A stretch of 64,000 nucleotides of DNA from Nymphaea colorata. Lineage: Eukaryota; Streptophyta; Magnoliopsida; Nymphaeales; Nymphaeaceae. This document shows, piece by piece, positions 49,513-60,949 of the stretch (its first letter is position 1; each line of letters starts with the position of its first letter). The notes under the pieces were generated by a model. The model was given only the letters and a program-made list of their open reading frames with translations. It made no database searches and was not told the origin of the DNA. Both the position numbers and the translations under genes were made by a program. Location: assembly GCF_008831285.2 (NCBI RefSeq), contig NC_045139.1, positions 5,988,704 through 6,052,703 on the forward strand, written 5' to 3'.

Positions 49513-52500
49513 ATGAAATCTTCGAAAATGTATACTGTAAGTTTCTCAGAACTGTGTGATGGCAGCAATACATAAATGTTGTAACCCAAAACTGCTCGGT
49601 TTATTCCTTGGAAAAGCTTTCATATTTGCAGAAACTTGTAGGCTTTCATCTCTGTGCACGAAATCAAGTGTTGTTTGAATGAATTTTTCATTTCTCAAAA
49701 CTTTGTACAGAAGACATGACGAACTGGAACCATGAGCAGGGAAAATCCTCCTGGGTTTCTTCATACGATGAGGTTCTCCATTATTGCGCTCCCTCTATAT
49801 GAGATGGATCCTGCCCATGAATCTCCCTAGCTTGGTCCTCGGGTTTTCTTTCTCGGGCCCCATAAAAGTGGGGAATCCATTACTTTCATGGTGCACACTC
49901 CATTACCAACCTTGTTTTCTGTGACTTGACTCCCAAGAAAGGCAGTTCCCTTTTGCCTTATGGAGCATATGCATCTCTTATTGCTGAGGGATAAATAATC
50001 TTAATGAATCTCACTAACAGTTGATTTTACAATGATGGCCGTCTCAGTCCCATCAATTTTGTGGCAAAGTTTATTGGTTGAGCGGGCATCATGATGATGG
50101 ATTCATGTCAGTCTCATCTGAGTATGAAGTAATGAAGTGAGCTGATGATGTTTAAGAGGTTCACGGATTCACCATGTTATCCCAAAAGTCAAAAAGATCA
50201 ATTTCCATTGAGTTTTGCAATATTCCAGCTTATCTCGTCTTTTTTGAGAAGTGGGTGTGGGTTACACATGCAATGATTTTTGATTCCGAATCCTTGGTCT
50301 TTCCCTTTATTAACCACAGAGCAAGTTGATGTGCGCACCCACCAGCTAAAAAGAAAAAGATATCCGGATATTGTCAGATTTTCTTTTGAGAAAATTTGAA
50401 CTCGATTTAGACAAAAGGTTACGCTCGTTGGTGGGACGACATACCTTTCGGAAGGACATCCGATAAAGTTGGAACTATTCTAAGGATGAAAATACATCTC
50501 TTATACATTAGAATACCAACAGGGTTTTCATTAATTGAGAAATAAAAGCGCATTCTACAGTAGAGGTGATCGATGGAGGTATTGCTTGAATTGTTGTTAG
50601 TTTTCTCGTTTGATGTCTGCTGCATTGTATCAATGTTGTGAATTCGAATAAGAACATGAGCAAATTTAACGTTGGTGTTCTGGTTTTGCTTATTCGACTG
50701 AAAGGCAGCGTATGCGTTACTAATGGCTAATAAACATTAAACCTAAAACAAGTAAAATGAAGAGTTGAGGCAAGTTAAAATATCGTGTATTTGGATTATC
50801 TGAATTCCCAGACTGCCTTTTGTAACTAGTAGATTATGGAACTTCACGGTTACGTAGAAACTTCACTGCTTTTTGTAACTAGTAGATTATGGAGGTTTGT
50901 TCTTTTGCAGCTTTTTTTTTTATTATTTGTGTTTTTTAACGTATGAGAGTGTATAACAGAATATCTATTATTGAAGAATCACATGCTCCACTTTTTTTTT
51001 CCATTTACATCAAATATTTCGTACTTTTAACCGTAACTAATGAAAGAAAATTTATAGAAGCCAACGAAGCTTAGGACAAAGGGAAAGAACACTAAGAATG
51101 CAAACACGACGAGTGGCAGCCACTACCTTATCCACAGCCTTCGACCGAAAACCTTCAAAATTTTCACAAGATTATACATATGAATAAGTTAAATCGTATA
51201 TTACATACCTTAATAATATTTGTAAATGTTTTTACATTAAAGAGAACATATTATGCTTGAATTTGAGGAGCGGTGGCCCAAGGTTTATGAAAATCAGAAT
51301 TTGGATCTAATTGGGCAGCTCATAATCGGGCGAACCAGATCCAAGTTGGGGTGATAGTTAATAAATTACAATATCTATATGCATTTTTTAAAAGTTGAAA
51401 AATAAACAATGGGTGTGGCACCAGGAGATGGGCCAGTGAATCAAATAGACTTGTCATTGGCCAATTCAGGTTGATTTTATTAACACTGGCGCACCTCTTA
51501 CAACCAATTAAATCAGATTTTTAAGGTTTTACTTTATTATCAAGTAAGTTCTAATTTCGTCGCAAAAAATTGAAAGAGAAACGCATTTTAGAGGTCGAGT
51601 GGCTCAGTATGAACACTTTGAATGGATCACATAACATTTTCAATGAAAAATATAACCTTTTAATATAGAAGTACACAAAAAACATTCAAGTCCTTGCTGT
51701 CTATATTTGACATAGAAGATAGAGCCGCACAACTCAAGCTCCCTCGTCAAAATTAGAGTTTAAATGAGTTGAGTTCAAGTTTAATGTATGTTAGAAGTGT
51801 TAAACAAGTCGAGTTTAAGATGTAAGAACACGACTCGTTTTAACTTAACTCGGTTTGACTGAACAATGAACGTTGAATTAGAGTGCTGGCTGTCTATATT
51901 TGACATAGAAGGAAACTCGCTTGTTAAAATTAGAGTTTAATGAGTTGAGTTCAAGTTTAATGTATGTTTGAAATGTTAAAAGAGTCGAGTTTGAGTTGTA
52001 AGAACACGACTTAACTTGGTTGGACTGTATATTTATGTTGAATTATAATGAAAAAATAGTTAAAGGATAACAATTGAATGAGTCAAAAGAAACACGTCTA
52101 GATGATAAAAAGAGTGGAGTTCGAGCTCAACTTGAACTCAAGTGGAGTTCGAGATTGAGTTAAAGCTCGAGTAGGTGCGAGAAGCTACCACAAGCACGAG
52201 ATCGGGTCGGGTCTGATTTGGGTAAAATCCGATTTATCAGCACAGCAAACACAAAGGAGGAAGAGAGAGAGAGAGAGGGAAAAGACGGAGAAAAGAAAAG
52301 AGGAGAGGGAGACGGTCAAGAGAGAGAAACGAGGGGAGGTCCCGTGGTCCGTACGAAGGCCCTCTGAGCAGAGGTCGGGTTGGCAACTTCTCGCCCTCTC
52401 CTTTTTGGTGCGTCGCGTCGCGTCGTCATCGTCCTTGCCCGCTTCCTCTCTCTCTCTCTCTCTCACCCTTTTCCGGTTTCGGTGTCTCGTCCTCACTCAC

Positions 52501-52611
52501 TCACCCTACCCAAGAAGAGTCAGAAGCGACAGAGAAAAGGGAGTTGTGGGTAGGCGCCTATACAGTACTTGAAGTCTGTGGCTGGTGGGTGGTCGCTGGG
52601 TCGGCAGAGTG
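49513..52611. other. Intergenic between the Tubby-like gene and DET1
   Basis: No gene is seen. The 3' end of the Tubby-like transcript, a two-copy tandem repeat (51695-52050) and the DET1 upstream region with CT/GA runs (for example about 52445-52464) lie here. Confidence 0.6.
51695..52050. repeat. Two-copy tandem repeat of about 190 bp
   Basis: Unit 1 (51695-51888) and unit 2 (51889-52050) both start GCTGTCTATATTTGACATAG. They share AAAATTAGAGTTTAA, GAGTTGAGTTCAAG, TTTAATGTATGTT and AAGAACACGACT, and end GTTGAATTA. The second copy lacks about 20-30 bases. The content resembles the TCGAG-rich inside of hAT-type miniature elements such as that at 2814-3136. Confidence 0.85.
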
Positions 52612-52725
52612 ATGCCCGTTATTGAAGGAACGGCCGCCGCCGCTTGCCATCGTCGTCGTCGTCGTGGTCGGGTGAAAGAGGAGCTGCAGCAGGAGGAAGT
52701 GAAACGAGCGGGGCGGTGGGGGTGA
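52612..52725 (+). promoter_or_regulatory. Upstream ORF in the DET1 leader
   Basis: A 37-codon frame (starts MPVIEGTAAACH, then five arginines from a CGT repeat, then GRVKEELQQEE) ends 35 bp before the DET1 ATG in a different frame. It would reduce main-frame translation if it is within the transcript. The transcription start is not known from sequence. Confidence 0.45.
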
Positions 52726-52760
52726 AGCTGGTGTGGTTCCTGCTGTAATCTCCTGTACTG

Positions 52761-55700
52761 ATGTTCAGGAGCAGCAATAACATTGCTGCAAGAATCTTCC
52801 ACCGTCAGATCGCCACGCCCTCGCCCGGCACTAGCGTATACCCTCTCTCTTTCTCTCATATCTTGCATGTTGTGTTATAATTGAGGGGTATGTGAATTTT
52901 GAGCTATTCACTTGAGGTAGTGTTGGAGCTTTTAGTACCCGATGAGAAGAATGACAATTCTGCCTTCTGGAAACGAACATTTCAAAATTTCTGTTGGTAC
53001 TTGCTTATTCCATCTATATTTGAACTTTGAAGTTCAAACTCCAACTTAACATTATTTTCTCTCACACTGATTTTATCGACTTACTTCTTATGAACAATTT
53101 CCCTCTACCTAAGAAATTCTGAAGACTTTTGTAATCGAACTGTATATCATGTAGCTGTTTCTAACGCATGTAGCTTCCCCCTTTTTTTGGTGACATGCAC
53201 TGTTTACTTGGTCAATGGAGTGATGGACAAAACTTATTCCTTTCTTCCTTTTCTTTGTTTCTTTTATTCCTGTCTCCTAGGTCCATTGTGCCAGGCAATT
53301 CTATGAAAATCTGGTTCCAAGTTTTACCATTTATGAGGTTGACTGCCCGGACATTTGTTTCCGTAAGTTCACTGATGATGGCTTATACCTGGTAAGTTTC
53401 AGTCGGAATCAGCAAGACTTGATTGTTTATAGGCCAACGTGGCCATCATTTTCATGCAAGGAAGAGGACTGTCATTCGCATGATCTACCTCCAAAAGTTA
53501 AAAAGTTCGAGAGCTTCTTCACGCATCTTTATAGCTTACAACTTGCTTCCAGCAATGAACTTATCTGCAAGGACTTCTTTCTCTACATGGAGAACAACCG
53601 ATTTGGTTTATTTGCTACTTCAACGGCTCAAAACCATGATGCACCTGCTGCTGAAGGAGCGATTAGTGGCATCCCATCTATTGGGAAGATAACATTTTAT
53701 CTTGTGAGGTTTGTTTTGGAGTAGCAGTCTTCTTGTTTACAGCTTTCTGGTTATCATTTTTACATTTGTTAGTGATATTTCTTACTTTTTCCTTGTGGGA
53801 ACATTAGATGTTTGATTTATATTTTTGGCTCATAGTTGGCATGTCCGTCTTTTTGTTCTTTGTCATTCTTGAAAGCTCTGTTGTATAATATTTATAAACT
53901 CTATTTTGTGACATCAGACTGGAGGATGGAGTGATAATGGATGAGAGGGTCTTCCATAATGATTTCGTGAACTTGGGCCACAGCAATGGGGTCTTTCTGT
54001 ATGATGATTTGCTAGCTATAGTTTCAATCCGTTACCAGACAATATACATTCTTCAGATTCGGGACTGTGGAACCCTTGTGGATGTACGAGCTATCGGGTC
54101 ATTCTGTCGAGAAGATGATGAGCTTTTCCTCAGTTCCCATGCTCAGGTAAATAAGTGCCTATGTTTCAACCTGATTGGCTGTTCGGTTTATGAAGGTTTA
54201 AGTACCACTATACATGTAGCTTGGGCATTTATAATAACGTTAAGTTTCAGCCTCCTGATTCCCAGAAATACAAATATTAAAGAACTATGATTGGATCTTG
54301 GACATTTAGAATCAGTTAATCACATATCAGCCTCCAGAAATATGAATGTAAGAACTAGAACTGGTTTCCGTGCTGGGTGGGCATTATAACCACCTTGGTC
54401 TCAGCCTCCAGAAAATTTTCATTTGGTGCTGGCTTTTTTTATTATGATTTTTGAGAAGTGGCTTTCAGAATTGATGTCTATTGATCTGGATTTTCAGCAG
54501 CGGAATAAGAAGCCTCTGGGAAACTTATAATTGCTTTTGGACATATTAGTGGAAGACATAAAGGCGTTGTCATTAAAAAGGAAAAAAGGAAAATTAAATA
54601 CATAAAGATTGTGCAGAACTTTTGTACAAGCACGTTTTAGAGGATAGCACCAAAAGTTGCTCTAGAATGATTGACATGTATCATGTATGTGCTCCAAATG
54701 AAAATCCAAGCCTCTTTCTATCTCTAGCTATTCTTGTTCTGTTAAGTGGGTCTTGCTATAATCTTCTTGTTCTGCTCACTGGGTCTAGCCATCTTATGAT
54801 TGGATCAGTGAATTACCCATTCATTCGCCCAATATGTAGACTCACTTAATCATTTTGTTTCTGTTTCATTAGAAGGATTCTACCGTACTGAGGCTTCAAT
54901 GACTAATAATCGTATAAATTGTGCAACTGAAATTTATGCGGCTTGATAGTATATGGTTTCCTTTTTAGGGTCTGGTGGCATTTGATAAAGGTAAAAAGGA
55001 GGAGGCCTCCAATATTCAAAATGAGAATGGCTTGCAGCATCTTCAACCAACACAAGGGGGGCCTTTCTTGAGTGGTATCAAACAGCGCTTGCTTTCCTTT
55101 ATTTTTCGCGGAATATGGAATGAAGAAACAGATCATACTCTGGTTAGTTGTTGATTCTTTATCTATTTTGCAATTTATTTCTGCATTCTGAGAACAAAGT
55201 TGGAAATTTAATTTAGTGGCATTGAGTGAAATGCGCAATGTCTTTAAAAATTTACATGCTTTTTTACCATATTGAGAGTCAATTATGTTAATGATTTGAT
55301 TTTTCTTCAAAGGTTTTTGGGTACTAATGAATTCTCTCCATGAACATTGTCATGGTCTTTTGGTTTTATTGGCAGGTAGCAATTAACAGATTGGTTTTCT
55401 TCTCTTGCTGATCAGAATAATGTGAATAACTTGAATGCCCTATGTTCTCGTAATTCACTCTAAGAGTTGGAAATGATACATGTTTTACCAATAGTAAAAA
55501 ATATTAAAACTGGATATGGTCTAGCCATTTATGTGGGTATATACTGCTTTTGTATCTAGCTAAAGGCACTCTCATCAAATGTTAGAACATGTACACCGAT
55601 TTGTAAGAAAACTATCATTTTCCTCTCTTAGGGGCAATATAACTATTGCAGTATGTTCCCTCTGCAAGGTAACATCTCGAAGGATAATATTTTTGATGGA

Positions 55701-58700
55701 AGAGGATTCGTGCCTACAAGAACATATGAAATAATGTTGGGATCAAGATACATTTTGAAGAGATCCTAAATCAACGAGTCTCTCCCAAAGGTGGCATTAT
55801 ATTTTCCAGCAGTGACATGAGCATCATATTCATGAATTCAGGAGTCCACCCACAACTCATATGCCCCAACTCCTTTCATGCCAAACCAGCAATTCAATTT
55901 TCCACTATTTTCCACTTTTTTTGTCACATGTTGTCCACCCATCTGAGCATATATCTGGCTTCTTCCATCCTAAATGTCTATGTAAATATGTAGCTAGTAA
56001 TAATTTTTAACAAGTGCTATTACTTTTCACAAATTTAGGCATCAAAGAATAAATATAAGTTACTAACTTTTTGAACTTCTAATAGTGATTCTTTATTTAA
56101 TAATGGTTAAGGAAAACAAAAATAGTTGTATCTCTGTGAAAGAGACAAATGGTGCTAGTTCCCCAACTATCTGAATTGAGCACGGTGTGGAAGCTCTTAG
56201 ATGGACTGGTTGAGAAGTGGGACAGAAATGAATTTTTCCTTTGCATACAACAAATGCAGTATAGCAGCAAGGAAAAGGAAGTCCTTTACTGGATGCACCA
56301 ACTATCTATATTCTTTTTCTTGTCATCATACCTGGAAACATAACTGAACCTTTTAATTTTGCTGGCATTCCATATTACAGTTAACTATTGATACACAGAT
56401 CAAGTTCAGCTTAGCTTGATGAAAGATCAAGTTATAAGTAATAGCATCTTGGCTTGTTATTGACATTTAGCTAGTCATACTTGACTGACTGTATTGTTGG
56501 TAAAGCATCGACAATCTCCTAAGAATTTCTGTTTAGGGGTGTTTCTGTTGCATCCATGAGATCATGATCTCTACTTTTTTTGGCAGGCTAAAAGAAGATT
56601 GTCTTTTGTCTGTCAAGTTTTGTTATTTCCCCCTTCCTGTGCACATACACATACACATACACATGCAGTTCTCTTTTTATTATTTTAAACTTTAAATAGT
56701 AAATCATGCCTCTCACATATTTATGCATGTGCTAGTAGTCTATGTGGATACAGGAGCTTGGTCACCGCAAGAAGGAAATCTGTTAAATAGTTTCTCATTG
56801 GATCAAACAAATTGAAGTTATTCATTCTTTATGGTAGAGACTAGGTAGTTGGTTTTGAAACTAGCTGGGTGAACAAGGACTCTTCACCACCTTAATCTAG
56901 TTAAATTTCTTTTTCTTATTTGCACATTGTATAATATGGCAAGCATTTATTTTTGCTTGAAATAGTTGGTTTAGTTTGTAAAAATGCCAGACTGAACTCA
57001 TGTCCTGTTATCTTGTATGTTGTATCCCTGTTTTGCTTTTACACCCACTTCATTGATATGATTGAACGAGCAACTTGGACATATGGTTTTCTGGGCTTGT
57101 TACATAGCTGGGTCTAATTTTATTCGTTGACATGTTTTTTTTTTTTTTTTGTTTCTCAGAGGGTTCAATACCTGAAGAAGAAGTTTTACTTTCATTTTCA
57201 AGATTATGTTGACTTAATCATGTGGAAGGTACGTTTATTGTTCTTTTGAAATATTTCTTTATTTGAAAATATTTTTAATAGTCTAAAATAACAAATTTTT
57301 TACTGGTCATATATTTTCAAATTTTCACTTATGTTCACAAAATTCAAAGTCAAGAAGAGTTTCTCACTACTTTTGTTTGAAAGTGGGGATCTCTTATTTT
57401 AAAGTTCATCATATCATGCATATAATTGATATTGGCCTAGAGCTGTCTTTAAGTTTTTGCTGACCCTTAACAGGTGCAGTTCTTAGATCGCCATCACTTG
57501 CTGATCAAGTTTGGCAGTGTAGATGGGGGGGTATGGACTATCTTCATTTACTGAATACCTGATAATATGTTAATTATCTACCTCCCTCATACTACTTGTG
57601 GTATACTATTGGGATTTCAGGTTTCAAGAAATGCGGAACATCATCCTGCATTCTTTGCGGTGTATAACATGGAAACAACTGAGATAATTGCATTTTACCA
57701 GGTATTTTACATGGTATTTTACATTAACTGTTTCTTTTCTTTCCTTTTCTTGGGTATGTTGGAATTTGTAGCGGCTGACTCTTTTCATCTTACCAGCAAA
57801 ACTCTGCAGAGGAACTTTACTATTTATTTGAAAAATATGCTGATCACTTTCGTGCCAACTCAAGAAGTTCGATGCACACAAATTTTGTATCATCTCACTC
57901 CAATAACGTTTATGCATTTGATCAACTGAACAACATGAAGGGCAAAGCAAGTGGTTCTTCACAGGTATATTTGTAACTTAGTGCAATAGGTTATTTGCAT
58001 GAAATGGGAAAAAAATTGTGAGTGTTTCAGAAGTGCAACCTCTATGTTATATAATAAACAACTGTAGTAAGCCTATGTGCTTATTTTGGTGGTTGAAATT
58101 ACCGATAATATGGTTTTCTTTATGACATCAAAAAGTTCAATTGGCTGCGAGTTGTAAGTGCTCAAACAGATGTTTGACTCTCACCAAATTTATCTAGTTG
58201 CCCATTGAATTAATTGCAATCCACTTTTCATTGTTTCTTATGGTTTTCTCTGAATTAGAAACTCATAAGCTTTTACTTATAGTTGATTTCTATTATATCA
58301 ATCGCTAGGTCACTGTCAATCTGTTGTATGTCATTTTGTACCTTACTCTTTCATACGTTATTATTATTTTATGTTTAGATTTTTTAAACCCATATTTAAT
58401 CTTCCAGTTTGTGAAGAGGATGCTATCTTCATTGCCGTTCAGTTGCCAGTCACAAAGTCCTTCAGCCTACTTTGATCATTCTCTGTTTCGCTACGATGAG
58501 AAGGTAACATAAGGAATTATGATCTTCTGATTCAGCTTAATGAAAAAAAAAGTATTTGTGTTGTGTTGGAAACGTTAGTTCTTTTTGGATTGGCTGGCAT
58601 TTCATAAATTTGAACTTCAACGATTCAATATCTGATAAAGAATTTCTTACCTTATTTGGCATTTGAATAATGCTTGACATTATGTTTTGGCCATCAACTT

Positions 58701-59636
58701 TATTTGCTACCGCATGCATGCCATTTTACTGATAAAATGCCTGTAGCATTTTATTGGTCTTTTAAGAAGCTCTCCTTCAAGACTCCAACTCATGTTTACG
58801 GGTGTGTAAGGATATAAAATGTAAAAAATATGATACAACGAAGTAGCAGGTTTCCTTTTTTCTTGAGATTTATGGTTGACTGTACTCCACATGTAAACTA
58901 GGAAAGCAGAAAGTTGGAAACTTTTCTACTTTATATGCCTGATGCTCTGCAAGACTTCTTTCATATGGAAACTTATTTGTATTACCTTATCATCATGTAA
59001 AGCAGCTTAAGTTATCCATTATTTTGATGCATAGTTTTAATTCTCTTCGTTATGTGCAATTTCACTATTTCTATATTTGGGATCCTTTCTGTATTTTTGT
59101 GGGGGGAAGGCAGGTGGTCTGGAATCTACAAGCATTAAATTAATGTCTTAGTTGTTGCATTAACTTTCTTTAATGATCCCTTCTTGGTTCGATTTTCTTT
59201 CTTCATCGTGAAGCAAAGTAACACGCAAGAATTTGTCAATTTGCAGTTAATTTCAGCAACAGACCGTCCTAGACAATCGACTGAACATCCTATCAAATTT
59301 ATCTTGAGGAGGCCTCCATGCTCACTCAGATTCAAAATAAAGACAGGTACTTAAAAAATCTGCTGAAAAATATTAATTGCCAATTGCAGTGGAACCACCA
59401 CTATTTATAGTCGGACAAAGTGTAAATTTTTTGGTTCCAGCGGTTAGTTTAAAGTCTTAAACTTCAGTTTAACAAGAGACTTTCCTTACATTTTTACAGG
59501 TCCAGAGGCTGGCACCGGAGATGTTCGACCAAAGAGGATCTGTTCATTCTTGTTCCATCCAATCTTGCCCTTGATTATCTCAGTTCAGCAAACTTACATG
59601 CAGCCAACTGTTGTGAATATCCATTTTCGCAGGTAG
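52761..59636 (+). CDS. DET1: DET1 (de-etiolated 1) homologue
   Basis: Eleven exons, all with GT-AG junctions and agreeing phases: 52761-52835, 53281-53708, 53918-54146, 54969-55142, 57160-57228, 57474-57530, 57621-57701, 57797-57964, 58408-58503, 59247-59346 and 59500-59636. They encode 537 residues; Arabidopsis DET1 is about 543. Conserved wording spans the protein: NIAARIFHRQI, CPDICFRKFTDDG, NRFGLFATSTAQ, FCREDDELFL, IKQRLLSFIFR, KKFYFHFQDYVDLI, HHPAFFAVYNMETT, LPFSCQSQSPS and a C-terminal VVNIHFRR. DET1 is a nuclear protein that works with DDB1, COP10 and DDA1 beside CUL4 ubiquitin ligases to repress photomorphogenesis. Exon 1 is short (25 codons). The intron after exon 4 is 2 kb. An out-of-frame upstream ORF precedes the start. 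Confidence 0.97.
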
Positions 59637-60949
59637 TTTGCCTAGCGGGACTATCTTGATTCTCACTATGTAACAGGGAGCGTTCTGTTTTGCTACTGTT
59701 ACCGAGTGTAGGCTTCCCTTTAAATTTTGTAACATTAGTCATTTTTTATGAAAAATCTCAGCTAAATCAAATCCTTTGCATCTTCTTCTCCGCATTATAC
59801 AGAAACAAGAATGTCGATAATGAACAATTCATGTACCAAGGGGTTTGCGATCCCCATCGAGGGCTTCTTTTCTCAGCCAGGAGTACCCCAGCTTTTGGCC
59901 TTGTGGTGTTAAACTTTCTCCGTGGGCTTTGATTGTGTTTACTTACATTCAGTTTCATACAATCTTTTTTCTTTCTAATACTTTGCTCCATTTGCATTGA
60001 CAAAGATTTTTGGTGTCTCAAAGAAATTATAATGTATTAAAATGGGTCATAAATTGCTGTTAGCACGGGCGAGAAAGAATCATATTTGTAAACAAAGTTG
60101 GTGCCAATTTGAAGCAGCTCAATGATTTATTGGATGCTTGCTTGTGGAATGATCACCGATGCTTCAGTTGTCCATTTCCTGCCAAATTAATTAAACAGAA
60201 GGCGCGTTAAATAATGGGCCACAACCATCTCTGTCAAGCTAATCGCAAAGCAGAATAATATAGTCAGTGTGTTTAAACTAATGAAAAAAATATAAAAAAA
60301 AATCGTTAAACAACACGTTTCTTCATTATTTGCTTTACGCAGGCAGGCATTTTTGCCTTCTTAGTCACGAAGCGAAGGTAGGCTGGAAATTTAGCCCGAG
60401 TATTTCGTGGCTTAATCCGCTCAGTTCGTACGCGCTCGTCTCAACTTAGTTCAACATGAATTGGCTCAACGCAGCCTGCTTGCGCGTAGTAAGCTAGGCA
60501 CGAAAAATGTTTAAATTTACACTCTGATTCTGCCAGCCTGTTTATTTTGTACAGTGACGTGAATTTATATAAAATTTTGAAAAAAAAAAGACAAACTTTC
60601 ATAACAGTTATGCTGATACGAGCCGATCGATAACTTGTACTTTCAAGTTCGAGTTTGAATCAAGTTTAAGCTCTGGCTGTAATATTCTATGAAAGAAGGC
60701 TAAAGAAATTTTGTTCGTATTCATTTGGCTAGAGCTCTATAAATTAACAGCAAAGGAACTATTTCATGGCAACTTGGACAACTTATAACGATGTTTGTCC
60801 CGCATATCACTAGGAAGATCGGGATCTTGCAGTTTCAGTTTATAGTTTATCCTATACTACGGACCGCAAAGGCTCGTCCAACGCGAAGCTTTATGGTGAA
60901 GAACACATACAACACATAGCGCGCGCGAGCGAGAGAGAGAGAGAGAGAG
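59637..60949. other. Intergenic between DET1 and the TatD-type gene
   Basis: No gene is seen. A few TCGAG/GAGCT-type words near 60400-60680 look like remains of a small DNA element. The last 30 bases are a GCGC/GAGA-rich leader that runs straight into the next start codon. Confidence 0.6.
60929..60949 (+). repeat. (GA)n tract abutting a start codon
   Basis: About 10 GA units end exactly at the A of the TatD-type ATG, after a short GCGCGCGAGC run. Length changes would alter the immediate 5' leader but not the protein. Confidence 0.9.

Noticed and set aside
53195-53395. 66-codon plus-strand frame across the 5' end of DET1 exon 2
   Set aside because: Wrong frame. The DET1 peptide is read from 53281 in a different phase.
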